Below are positions 20,535-27,786 of a stretch of 45,415 nt of DNA, piece after piece (position 1 is the first letter of the stretch; the number at the start of each line of letters is the position of its first letter). The translations under genes were made by a program, and so were the position numbers. The DNA comes from Sedimentisphaerales bacterium. GTDB taxonomy: Bacteria > Planctomycetota > Phycisphaerae > Sedimentisphaerales > Anaerohalosphaeraceae. The DNA lies in NCBI GenBank assembly GCA_028282905.1, contig JANQGW010000224.1:1-45415 (forward strand), in the 5' to 3' direction. The notes beneath the pieces were generated by a model. The model saw only the letters and a list, made by a program, of their open reading frames with translations, searched no databases and was not told the origin of the DNA.

Positions 20535-21761
20535 ATGAAACGATTAAATCAAACAGAAGACCGGATGCAGCAGCTCAAGCCGGACATTGAAACACCCGCC
20601 GCCATGGATTCACGTATCTTGACGGATGCATATGCGGCGATGGCCAATGCCCGGGTTCAGGCTGCCCCAAACTCCGGTCTCATGAATTTCAGGAGACTTC
20701 TTATGAAAAACACCGTAAAGTTTACCGCCGCGGCTGTCATCCTCATCGCCGCAACACTGTCACTGACATTGCTGAACAATTCAGCCTATGCACTCGAACA
20801 AACCATCGAGGCCTTTCATTCGGTTCGCTCGATTCATCTGCGTGAGTTCCATCCGGGCCATGACCAGCCGATTCTGACATGGGCCGAATTCCACTCAAAC
20901 GGACAGCCAAAACGATTCCGCCTGACCGTCCCGGAATGGGACAGCCCGCAGGACGGTGAAAAAAACGCGATCTGGTCGGACGGCGCCGCCTCTATCTGGT
21001 TCAAAAAGAAAAATACCCTCATGACAATCAGGGAACACGAAATCGCCGAAAAAATGCTTCAGGGCATCCGCCAAACCGACCCGCGTAACTTTTTGGAGCA
21101 AATCCAGCAGCTCCAGCAGAACAACGAAGCAGCCCTTGATATCCTCCAGCCGGATGACAAATCCCGGCCGATCGAGTTGACCATTGATTTTGCCCAACCC
21201 CATCCTCTGCTGGGCCACCAGGCCGTGGCACTGGTCGATCAGGCCACAAAACTGCTGACAAGCATCAAGATATTCGAGATGACGGGCGATAAATTCCGTG
21301 AAAAAGTAACACTCGAATTTCACGATTACAATCAAGCCATCGATCCGGCTATGTTTGAATTCGACAATCTGCCGGACGATATTCTGAAAGCCGATCAGCT
21401 CACACAGCAGATCGGACTGGCCCAGGGCGAAATGTCAGATAACAAGGTCGCTGAAGAAGTGGCACGACAATTCTGGCAGGCAATTATTGATGAAAACTTT
21501 GATAAGGCGGGGCAATTGTATGAAGGCATCCCGGCTGACAAAATCCGCCAGGCCTTCGGCAAATTCGCAGGCTCTGAAACAGAAATCATGTCCGTCGGCC
21601 CCGCCGAACCGCACCCCACGCCCGAAACAGGCGGCCTGATCGTGCCCTGTACAATTCGAACTGTCATTGATGGCAAAGTCAACGAACAGACCTTTGAAAA
21701 AATCGGCGTTCGCCAAGTCGTCAATCAACCGGGATACTGGACCATCTTCGGCGGTTTGTAA
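20535..21761 (+). CDS. Membrane-anchored anti-sigma-like protein with LolA-like region and C-terminal extension, cassette 3
   Basis: This 408-residue protein starts at ATG 20535 behind AAAGGA. The cytoplasmic segment covers residues 1-56 and the TM helix about 61-79. A periplasmic LolA-like region starts at YALEQTIEAFHSVRSIHLRE and ends near FHDYNQAIDPAMFEFD. About 110 further residues (VAEEVARQFWQAIIDENFDK to the end) resemble small NTF2-like or DUF4878-type domains and are absent from cassette 2. AGGAGA sits six bases before an in-frame ATG at 20703, at the same structural place as in cassette 2. No zinc motif is present. An anti-sigma role is inferred from adjacency. Confidence 0.7.
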   Translation: MKRLNQTEDRMQQLKPDIETPAAMDSRILTDAYAAMANARVQAAPNSGLMNFRRLLMKNTVKFTAAAVILIAATLSLTLLNNSAYALEQTIEAFHSVRSIHLREFHPGHDQPILTWAEFHSNGQPKRFRLTVPEWDSPQDGEKNAIWSDGAASIWFKKKNTLMTIREHEIAEKMLQGIRQTDPRNFLEQIQQLQQNNEAALDILQPDDKSRPIELTIDFAQPHPLLGHQAVALVDQATKLLTSIKIFEMTGDKFREKVTLEFHDYNQAIDPAMFEFDNLPDDILKADQLTQQIGLAQGEMSDNKVAEEVARQFWQAIIDENFDKAGQLYEGIPADKIRQAFGKFAGSETEIMSVGPAEPHPTPETGGLIVPCTIRTVIDGKVNEQTFEKIGVRQVVNQPGYWTIFGGL

Positions 21762-21785
21762 ACAAAACCCAACCTTTTCCCTTTC

Positions 21786-21817
21786 AAGCCGGCCTGCCAC
21801 AGGCCGGCTTTTTCTTT
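21786..21817 (+). terminator. Terminator of sigma cassette 3
   Basis: Perfect 11-bp arms AAGCCGGCCTG (21786-21796) and CAGGCCGGCTT (21800-21810) with a 3-nt loop are followed by a T-rich tract. Confidence 0.9.
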
Positions 21818-21848
21818 TTACCATCCTTTTTATCCGGTTCATCCCGTC

Positions 21849-21875
21849 TAAACATTTCAGCCTTCCGACCGATAA
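21849..21875 (+). promoter_or_regulatory. Sigma-28 (FliA)-like promoter
   Basis: TAAA at 21849-21852 is followed after exactly 15 nt by ACCGATAA at 21868-21875. The flagellar sigma-28 consensus is TAAA-N15-GCCGATAA, so 11 of 12 positions agree. A second GACCGATAA without a matching -35 lies at 22015-22023. The nearest gene downstream on this strand is the FlgM-like gene at 22341, about 460 nt away. Confidence 0.4.
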
Positions 21876-22340
21876 TTCTCTGAAAAACTACCCAGAGAAA
21901 AATTTTGTAAAAAAACTTCGCAAAACTATATATTGTGTGTTCTCCATCCTTGCCAGTTTACCATACGCTTATAATAAAATGGGGGTTTTAGGGCAATCTT
22001 GCGGGCACATGAAGGACCGATAACTCAATAAAACACCGAAAAACTCATATAAACCTTTCATATAAAACAACTTAAACAATCTTAAGCCTTTTTTTCAAAA
22101 AAAGTGAAGAAATCCAAACAGCCCGGACGATACCAGTACTGTAAGGGATGGTGAAGCCTAAAACGGCCCAAACAGAGCATACAATATATTGTGGGTCTTA
22201 ACAGGAAACAAAGAAACCTCATAACGGACTCGAGGGAATACCAACAAGAGGTGGTCGGATTGATTGAATGCGACCACTGGCCGACAAAGACGGGCAGGAT
22301 GCCTGATGATGAAGGCCATGCAGTCAGTGAGGATATTATT
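21876..22340. other. 465-bp non-coding stretch before the FlgM-like gene
   Basis: No supported gene. It holds a TATAAT box at 21970-21975 without a good -35, a second GACCGATAA at 22015-22023, a poly-T/poly-A palindrome near 22088-22104 and a 12-bp palindrome ACAATATATTGT at 22181-22192. The frame of the next gene stays open upstream to about 22191, but that part looks unlike a conserved protein. No known riboswitch pattern was recognised. Confidence 0.5.
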
Positions 22341-22646
22341 ATGCAAACAAAAAACAACACAAATCGAATCGAAGCAATGTCATGCAATGAGCTTTTTGAT
22401 GACCGCGGCGGTCTGTTCGACGCACAGCAGGCTGATTCCGATTTTCTGGCGGACTCCCTGCTGGAAAACATGAACGCCAGCCCGCTGGGCCAACTCCTGA
22501 AGGTGATTGGTTCTCTGCCGGAAGTACGGATCGAAAAAGTGGACCGTGCCCGCCGGATGATCAGCCAGACCGACAGCGGCGAACTGGATGCGCAGATGGA
22601 CATTGCGTTAGACAGAGTACTGGAAGAACTGATTATCGAAGGCTAG
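22341..22646 (+). CDS. FlgM-like anti-sigma-28 protein (putative)
   Basis: This small 101-residue acidic protein starts at ATG 22341, with GTGAGGAT six bases upstream. Its C-terminal part (LPEVRIEKVDRARRMISQ, then MDIALDRVLEELI) follows the pattern of FlgM proteins, which bind and inhibit the flagellar sigma factor: a Val-Arg-x-x-Lys-Val helix, an Ile helix and a final Leu-rich helix. The N-terminal half is low in recognisable features, as FlgM N-termini are. A sigma-28-like promoter upstream agrees with this, but no flagellar genes are in the window. The stop codon TAG is formed by the left end of the adjoining MITE. Without the element, the site would read TAA at the same position. Assignment is tentative. 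Confidence 0.5.
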   Translation: MQTKNNTNRIEAMSCNELFDDRGGLFDAQQADSDFLADSLLENMNASPLGQLLKVIGSLPEVRIEKVDRARRMISQTDSGELDAQMDIALDRVLEELIIEG

Positions 22647-22803
22647 AGCATTTTAAGGAAGGATGTGGTTGCTTAGGCCGTCATGAGAACAAGTCCGGCA
22701 AGGCGAAAACCGCAGCCAATGCTATTCATTGGCGAGGATTTTCAACACCGCCGGGCGCTGCCGCAATAGGCATAAGCGGCTACAAAATTCTTAACATGCT
22801 CTA
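22644..22803. mobile_element. 160-bp MITE-like element with TA target duplication
   Basis: The ends are near-perfect inverted repeats: TAGAGCATTTTAAG at 22644 and its complement as CTTAACATGCTCTA ending at 22803 (13 of 14 match). Each begins with TA, consistent with the TA target duplication of IS630/Tc1-mariner-type elements. The interior is non-coding and can fold: GCCAATG/CATTGGC near 22715-22733, flanked by CCGGC/GCCGG arms, and GCCGC/GCGGC near 22760-22780. No transposase is present, so it would be non-autonomous. Confidence 0.55.
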
Positions 22804-22882
22804 AGGTTCCACAAGGGATCTTAGCCTCCCTTCTATATAGTGAGACCTTTCAACTGGCCGATTCCGTCTATGGAAACCGTCT

Positions 22883-22898
22883 AATCATCATGATGATT
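22883..22898. repeat. 16-bp perfect palindrome AATCATCATGATGATT
   Basis: It lies in the 216-bp gap between the MITE and the spoVG stop, which otherwise shows only a short CATCG/CGATG hairpin near 22968-22982. It has no U-tract, so a binding site or RNA-end structure is as likely as a terminator. Confidence 0.35.
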
Positions 22899-23019
22899 CT
22901 GCCGAAGGGCCTCGCTCTCCCTTGACACAGTCGCTGTAAACAGTTGATGTGACTGTAACAACCGCCATCGACAAGCGATGACAAACTTCTCTCTTGCTGC
23001 TGTGCGAATGGTGCGGGTA

Positions 23020-23448
23020 TCAATCGTGGGCGTAATCAACTTCATCCAGTTCAACGGGCTTGTAACCTGGCTGCTTGGAGCGTTCCAGTTCCGCGTTGAA
23101 AGCAGTAATAATCGCTTCCTGGATTTTTTTCCTGCATTGGGCGTTGATCGGGTGAGCAATATCCGCATGAAGCTTCATACGGCCCTGTACGTCGGGTTTA
23201 ACCCGATTTTCCGCCAGTTTCGCGCCGCAGTTGCTGCAGAATTTCGCCCGCAGGTGGTTTTTGCCGCCGCATTTGCTGCAATGATCGCTCATTTTGCGGG
23301 AAGGCATTGCGACGAACAGGCCTCCCGTGCCTTCAATGATCTTAATGTCGCGGATAACAAATTCGTTATCCAGCGTCATTGAGCAGAAAGCTTTGAGACG
23401 ATCATCCTGATTGGCCACCATTTTGACTCTAACTTCGCTGATCTCCAT
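23020..23448 (-). CDS. spoVG: SpoVG-family regulator with inserted zinc ribbon
   Basis: This 142-residue protein has the SpoVG fold on both sides of an insertion. The N-terminal half carries MEISEVRVKMV, DRLKAFCSMTLDNEFVIRDI and GLFVAMPSRK; the end carries DIAHPINAQCRKKIQEAI. SpoVG proteins (about 85-100 residues) bind DNA and RNA and act as global regulators in Firmicutes. Here about 40 residues are inserted after MPSRK, with C57xxC60 and C71xxC74 forming a probable zinc ribbon. Start is ATG 23448. It follows ispE after only 21 bp and is likely co-transcribed with it from the promoter at 24445-24473. The insertion may change nucleic-acid specificity; that is inference. Confidence 0.88.
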   Translation of the reverse strand: MEISEVRVKMVANQDDRLKAFCSMTLDNEFVIRDIKIIEGTGGLFVAMPSRKMSDHCSKCGGKNHLRAKFCSNCGAKLAENRVKPDVQGRMKLHADIAHPINAQCRKKIQEAIITAFNAELERSKQPGYKPVELDEVDYAHD

Positions 23449-23469
23449 TTTGCCGGCCTCATGTAAAAG

Positions 23470-24372
23470 TTACCATCTATTGTTGTTGATGAACCTGCTT
23501 TCGCAGTCAAAATCTCGTTTCAACAGTTGCCGCAGTTGCGGTTGTTTCTCGTTCAGATCTGACCCGAGTACATACATGGCCGAGCCGCTCCCGCTGAGGC
23601 ACACCTTGCGGCCGCAAAGGGCTTGGCATCTTTCCTTCAGCGTTTCCAGCTCACGGTTTAGTCGAAAACAGCCTGACTCAAGCATATTTGCGCATATTTC
23701 GGCTATAGAATCAACCTTCTTTTTTTCAAGAAGTGGATTTATTTTTGCGGAAAGTCGATTGTAGAGTTCCGGACTATGGAGATAATTTTCGTAAACACTT
23801 TTTGTAGAAACACTTATCCCCGGAACTAATAAAAGTGCCGAAAATTCAAATTCGGTATCAATAGGGTGGATTTTTTCGCCACGCCCCGTGCAATACGCCA
23901 GCGGCGGCCCCAAAAAGAAATTGATATCACTGCCCAGTGCCGCGCAAATCTCATGCAGAACCGTATCGGGTTGATTCAGGCCCGCAAAACGGTTCAACCC
24001 CATCACCGCTGCCGCCGCGTCACTGCTGGCACTGCCCAAACCCGTACCGGCAGGGATGTTCTTCGTCAGTGTCACGCGAATGGGAACCTGCCGCCCCGCC
24101 CGTTCCATCAACATCTGACAGGCCCGGTAGACCAGGTTCTCCTCTCCGTCCGGCGCCCAGTAGTCACCGGTGCAGACTAGCTCAATCCCCTCGGTACTGC
24201 CCTGCTCAAACAGCAGCTCATCGTACCAGTTGATCTTGGCCATCAGCGTTTCAATCCCGTGAAAGCCGTCCGGTCGCTTGCCGGTAATCAGCAAAGACAG
24301 GTTAATCTTGGCCGGCGCCCGAACCAGCAGAGCGTTTTTCGTTGCTTCAAATTGAGGACAGTTGAGGCTCAC
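23470..24372 (-). CDS. ispE: 4-diphosphocytidyl-2-C-methyl-D-erythritol kinase
   Basis: This GHMP-superfamily kinase phosphorylates 4-diphosphocytidyl-methylerythritol using ATP, the fourth step of the MEP isoprenoid pathway. Family marks in the 300 residues: APAKINLSL near residue 19 (with K22), the GHMP phosphate-binding loop PAGTGLGSASSDAA (107-120) with D118, and the C-terminal block KVCLSGSGSAMYVLG. Start is GTG 24372 with AGGA about ten bases upstream. It is the first gene of an ispE-spoVG unit behind a well-formed promoter. Presence of ispE indicates the non-mevalonate route. Confidence 0.93.
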   Translation of the reverse strand: MSLNCPQFEATKNALLVRAPAKINLSLLITGKRPDGFHGIETLMAKINWYDELLFEQGSTEGIELVCTGDYWAPDGEENLVYRACQMLMERAGRQVPIRVTLTKNIPAGTGLGSASSDAAAAVMGLNRFAGLNQPDTVLHEICAALGSDINFFLGPPLAYCTGRGEKIHPIDTEFEFSALLLVPGISVSTKSVYENYLHSPELYNRLSAKINPLLEKKKVDSIAEICANMLESGCFRLNRELETLKERCQALCGRKVCLSGSGSAMYVLGSDLNEKQPQLRQLLKRDFDCESRFINNNRW

Positions 24373-24444
24373 TCGACAGAATCCTTAGTAGTGGAATTCA
24401 ACAAAAAAGTAAATCGTTACAAACCTAATTGTATTTCGCTCATT

Positions 24445-24473
24445 AGCATAGCAGAGACGGAATGCGTTGACAA
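24445..24473 (-). promoter_or_regulatory. Housekeeping promoter for ispE-spoVG
   Basis: On the minus strand, TTGTCA is followed after 17 nt by TATGCT. Transcription would start near 24438, about 65 nt before the ispE GTG. Read by eye. Confidence 0.55.
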
Positions 24474-24567
24474 GTGAATAAGATTTCAAAACAGAAGAGC
24501 ATATCATCGCTTCTCATTGAACAGAAAATTCTTTCAGGCCAAAGGTAATGCCACTCTATGATTTGGC

Positions 24568-25287
24568 TCAGGCAGTCAATTCTGCTGACGGAAAGCACTT
24601 GCCATGCGAAGGATATATTACTTTTGCACCGTGCTCACAAAGTTTTTGCCAACTCCCATATATGGAATTGATATCACCAATCGCAAGGGGCCTGTGGCGC
24701 AATCCCGTCCACCACAAAAAATTCATGGCAAGATCACCTACAAACGCCCTTCCATCCGAAAGCAATACTGCAAGGGAATCTCGTGTATCGCTATGGCCCG
24801 GTGTATGCAAAATAACACCATTGATACCAATCTCCGGCAGAATAGATTTATCATCGCCTTCAAGTATAATTTCATCACCCATAAGTGTCAGAGGCGGATA
24901 TATCCACTCATTACCATGCATAAAGACTTCAAAGAATTTCATGGTGACCTGAACGCGACGATTAAGGTATTTGGCAGTATCTTCAGATTTGCCCTGTTTT
25001 AAAGGAGGGACTGCATTACGATGAGTTATTAGCGTACAGCCGGTATCCGTCATCAACTGTGAAGCAAATCCAGCGTGATCATCGTGATGATGTGTGATCA
25101 GAAGATATTTGATATTAGAAATCGCGATTCCTAATCGGGCCAATTTCTTTTTAAACTTAGAGTACAATTGAGGGTATGAAGTATCAATAAGCAAGTACCC
25201 ACCTGTGCACTCCAGCAGATAGCAATACGTAAAGCCAAGCTTTAAGGAATGAATTTTTGTTAAACTTTGAATCTCACATTTTTTCAT
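24568..25287 (-). CDS. Metallo-beta-lactamase-fold hydrolase
   Basis: This 239-residue protein has the MBL fold with the metal motif HHHDDHAG (HxHxDH) after LLI, the second His in LHTPGHSDTRDSLAV, the bridging Asp in FVGDLAMNF and a final His in YPSHGK. Such proteins hydrolyse thioesters, phosphodiesters, lactones or similar bonds in the cytoplasm. The substrate cannot be assigned. No signal peptide is seen. Start is ATG 25287. It is separate from ispE (about 195 bp gap) and divergent from the VTT-domain gene. Confidence 0.85.
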   Translation of the reverse strand: MKKCEIQSLTKIHSLKLGFTYCYLLECTGGYLLIDTSYPQLYSKFKKKLARLGIAISNIKYLLITHHHDDHAGFASQLMTDTGCTLITHRNAVPPLKQGKSEDTAKYLNRRVQVTMKFFEVFMHGNEWIYPPLTLMGDEIILEGDDKSILPEIGINGVILHTPGHSDTRDSLAVLLSDGRAFVGDLAMNFLWWTGLRHRPLAIGDINSIYGSWQKLCEHGAKVIYPSHGKCFPSAELTA

Positions 25288-25341
25288 TTTGGCACAGGAT
25301 TGAGGAATATCTGATAACTGTCCGCTAACCTTCAGTAATTC

Positions 25342-25370
25342 TTGACTTTATAGCAACTCTACTATATCAT
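25342..25370 (+). promoter_or_regulatory. Promoter for the VTT-domain gene
   Basis: TTGACT at 25342-25347 is followed after 17 nt by TATCAT (25365-25370). A TATATC at 25363 with a 15-nt spacer is an alternative. It lies about 58 bp upstream of the ATG at 25428. Confidence 0.45.
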
Positions 25371-25427
25371 CAGTCGATGTCGGGAATCAAATAAAAATTC
25401 CATCTCACACATAAGGAATGAAATTTT

Positions 25428-26075
25428 ATGACGGAAACCACTCCAGAGAAGGTCGCGTGGTGGCACCTGCATCGGCGTTTGTATAACTGGGTGATTCATT
25501 GGGCTGATACGCGATACGGTGTATTGGCGCTGATTTTGCTGGCGATTACCGAGCCGATTTGCGTACCGATACCGGCGGATGTTCTGGTCATCGGGCTTTG
25601 TTTCGGTAAGCCGAAACAATCACTGAAATACGGGTTGTTGTGTTCGTTTTTTTCGGTAGTGGGGGGCACTATCGCTTTCAGCTTGGGGCTGCTGATTGGT
25701 CCTGAGCGGGTCGCCCATTTTTTTGATACTTTAAGTTTTGGACCGCTTCAATTAGGCGAAAAGGCCACAAAGGCATTGGAACTTTATCAGCGTTATGATT
25801 TCTGGGCGATTGCCATTTCAGCTTTGACACCGGTTCCGTATATGCTGTTTAGTTGGCTGGGAGGGATGGCGAAAGTTTCTATTATCAAATTCATCGGCAT
25901 TAGTCTTGTTTTCCGGACCATGCGGTTTGGTACTGAGGGTTTGCTGTTTTATCTATTTGGTGAAAAGGCTCGCCGATTGATCGAAAAATATTTCAATGCC
26001 GCTACTGTGATCGTTATTCTGTTGCTTGCGGTGCTTGTGTTCATTATTAAAAAAGCAGGTCATCTGTTCCACTAA
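25428..26075 (+). CDS. VTT/DedA-family (YqaA-like) inner-membrane protein
   Basis: This 215-residue integral membrane protein has a VTT (SNARE-associated/DedA) pattern: an early hydrophobic segment with ITEPICVPIPADVLVIGLCF, a second long helix with Gly-rich FFSVVGGTIAFSLGLLIG, a re-entrant FWAIAISALTPVPYMLFSW followed by a Gly-Gly, and a C-terminal TM helix. DedA proteins are implicated in lipid carrier or phospholipid flipping and in envelope homeostasis. Start is ATG 25428; there is an AAGGA close upstream. It has its own promoter, and a copy of the dispersed intergenic repeat follows it. Confidence 0.82.
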   Translation: MTETTPEKVAWWHLHRRLYNWVIHWADTRYGVLALILLAITEPICVPIPADVLVIGLCFGKPKQSLKYGLLCSFFSVVGGTIAFSLGLLIGPERVAHFFDTLSFGPLQLGEKATKALELYQRYDFWAIAISALTPVPYMLFSWLGGMAKVSIIKFIGISLVFRTMRFGTEGLLFYLFGEKARRLIEKYFNAATVIVILLLAVLVFIIKKAGHLFH

Positions 26076-26079
26076 ACAT

Positions 26080-26112
26080 ATTCGTGAGAATTCGTGTTAA
26101 TCTGTGGGTAAT
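26080..26112. repeat. Dispersed intergenic repeat, copy A (half-element)
   Basis: The motif TTCGTGAGAATTCGTGTTAA continuing into TCTGTGGG is related to the arms of copies B (28861) and C (40418). Only one arm is present here. It fills the gap just before the AMMECR1 gene and leaves no clear ribosome site in front of that gene. Confidence 0.5.
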
Positions 26113-26115
26113 AAA

Positions 26116-26679
26116 ATGACTGAGAAACAGAAAAACATATTGTTGAAAGTTGCCAAAGATACAGTTACCGCGGCGGTTTCCGGCAGACCGGTCCATGAAC
26201 CAACCACCGATGATCCGGAATTGCTGGTTGAACAGGGCTGTTTTGTCACGCTGAAAAACATTGACCGGCTTCGCGGCTGTATCGGCCAGTTTGAAGGCGA
26301 CCGACCGCTGATCGAAATGGTCTGCAGCATGGCCGTTTCCTCCTGCATGTACGACCCGCGATTCGGCGGCGACCGCATCACACCGGCAGAACTACCGCAA
26401 CTCGACATCGAAATTTCGGTCCTTTCGCCGATGATTCAAACGAATGAGCCGGAAAACCTTCGCCTGGGCATCGACGGCATCTACATCACCGACGGTCGAA
26501 CATCGGGATGTTTTCTCCCACAGGTCGCCACCGAAACCGGCTGGAACGTTGAAGAGTTTCTCGGCTATTGCTGCGCCCACAAAGCGGGACTGGCCTATGA
26601 CGCCTGGAAAAACGCAAACGTAGAAGTCTACCTATTCACCGCGAACGTCTTCGGTGCCGACTGGAACGATATTCAATAG
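26116..26679 (+). CDS. AMMECR1-domain protein
   Basis: This 187-residue protein is of the AMMECR1 family, found in all domains of life and of unknown biochemical role. The hallmark LRGCIG appears near residue 53 in RLRGCIGQFEGDRPL; ELPQLDIEISVLSPM and the later GRTSGCFLPQVATETGWNVEEF also match. In bacteria it often accompanies MEMO1-like or radical-SAM proteins, which are absent here. ATG 26116 is chosen over an in-frame GTG at 26104 that lies inside the intergenic repeat. It is followed after 11 bp by a lipoprotein gene and is probably co-transcribed with it. Confidence 0.9.
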   Translation: MTEKQKNILLKVAKDTVTAAVSGRPVHEPTTDDPELLVEQGCFVTLKNIDRLRGCIGQFEGDRPLIEMVCSMAVSSCMYDPRFGGDRITPAELPQLDIEISVLSPMIQTNEPENLRLGIDGIYITDGRTSGCFLPQVATETGWNVEEFLGYCCAHKAGLAYDAWKNANVEVYLFTANVFGADWNDIQ

Positions 26680-26690
26680 AAACAAGGGCG

Positions 26691-27755
26691 ATGAACAACA
26701 AACCGCTAAAACTCATACTGGTCTTAAGTTGTCTGCTGCTGATATGGGGCTGTCAGGAAGCTCAGACATCCCGGTTCCAATCCTATCCGACAGCGACTAA
26801 TCCGCGATCCTACGCCGAACAACTGCGCAACGAACCGGCCGTCAAAGACGTGCAGACATGGGACAACCCTTACTCCAACGGCCTTATTATCCGCACAAAA
26901 CACTACCGCATCTATACCACCCTGCTGGAACCGCTGATGCTGCGGCAGGTGCCCGCCTACATGGAATCCGCCTTCCGGGCCTATCAAAGCCAGTTGCCGG
27001 CCCCGATTGAATCCAGCCAGATATTCGACATCTATCTGTTCGCTAACCGCGGCCAGTGGGAACAATTCACCCACACATTTGTCGGTAACAATGCCCCGCT
27101 TTACCTGCAAATTAAAAAAGGTGCTTATGTCGCCAACGGCACCTGCGTCGCCTACAACATTGGCCGCAAGCAAACGTTTTCAGTTCTCGGCCATGAAGGC
27201 TGGCACCAGTTTAATCAACATCTGTTCGCCTATCGCCTGCCAAGCTGGCTGGACGAAGGCATTGCCACGCTATTTGAAACCTGCAAGTATTCCAAGGGCC
27301 GCTTTCTGTTCGAGCCGGACAAAAACCTCATGCGTCTCGGCTCACTCAAGCAAACCATGCAGACCGGACAATTGATTCCGCTACGGCAGCTCATCGCTCT
27401 CAACCCCGGCCAGGTTGTCGGCCATAACGGTACAGACGACGCCGTCATTGCCTTTTATGCCCAGAACTACGCCCTCGTGCGTTTTCTGCGTGAACACAAC
27501 TACGGTATCCGCCTGCGAAAATATCACGCGATGATGCTCGGCGGCGCCGAAGGCACTTGGCCGCTCAAAGCCGAATACACCGACCTGGCTGCTGACCGCA
27601 GTCGCCCGCTGACCGTCAATTGGAACACTGTCGTCGCTCCGACACTGTTTGCCTATTATATCGACCCGGACATCGCTAAACTCGAAGCCGAATACCGGGC
27701 CTTTTGTCGAAAAATAACCTATCATGTACGAATCAAACAATCACCAAAATCTTGA
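26691..27755 (+). CDS. DUF1570-type metalloprotease-like lipoprotein
   Basis: This 354-residue protein has a lipoprotein signal with C21 in LIWGC. Its zinc-protease motif is H168-E-G-W-H172 (HExxH), in VLGHEGWHQFNQH, followed by WLDEGIATLFE, whose Glu189 is placed as the third ligand of gluzincin (peptidase MA-like) enzymes. Such DUF1570 proteins are frequent in Planctomycetota and are presumed envelope peptidases; activity is inferred. Start is ATG 26691, with AAGGG close upstream. It lies between AMMECR1 and a PHP gene in a run of same-strand genes. Confidence 0.8.
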   Translation: MNNKPLKLILVLSCLLLIWGCQEAQTSRFQSYPTATNPRSYAEQLRNEPAVKDVQTWDNPYSNGLIIRTKHYRIYTTLLEPLMLRQVPAYMESAFRAYQSQLPAPIESSQIFDIYLFANRGQWEQFTHTFVGNNAPLYLQIKKGAYVANGTCVAYNIGRKQTFSVLGHEGWHQFNQHLFAYRLPSWLDEGIATLFETCKYSKGRFLFEPDKNLMRLGSLKQTMQTGQLIPLRQLIALNPGQVVGHNGTDDAVIAFYAQNYALVRFLREHNYGIRLRKYHAMMLGGAEGTWPLKAEYTDLAADRSRPLTVNWNTVVAPTLFAYYIDPDIAKLEAEYRAFCRKITYHVRIKQSPKS

Positions 27756-27786
27756 CTGATAAGATATTTCAAATGAAAGGCATATC

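Noticed and set aside
21876-22340. Cyclic di-GMP riboswitch or other structured leader before the FlgM-like gene
   Set aside because: GGATGGTGAAGCC near 22146 looked suggestive, but the conserved core of the GEMM class is missing.
22191-22340. Longer N-terminus of the FlgM-like gene
   Set aside because: The frame is open, but the added residues look non-conserved and the ATG at 22341 has a good ribosome site.
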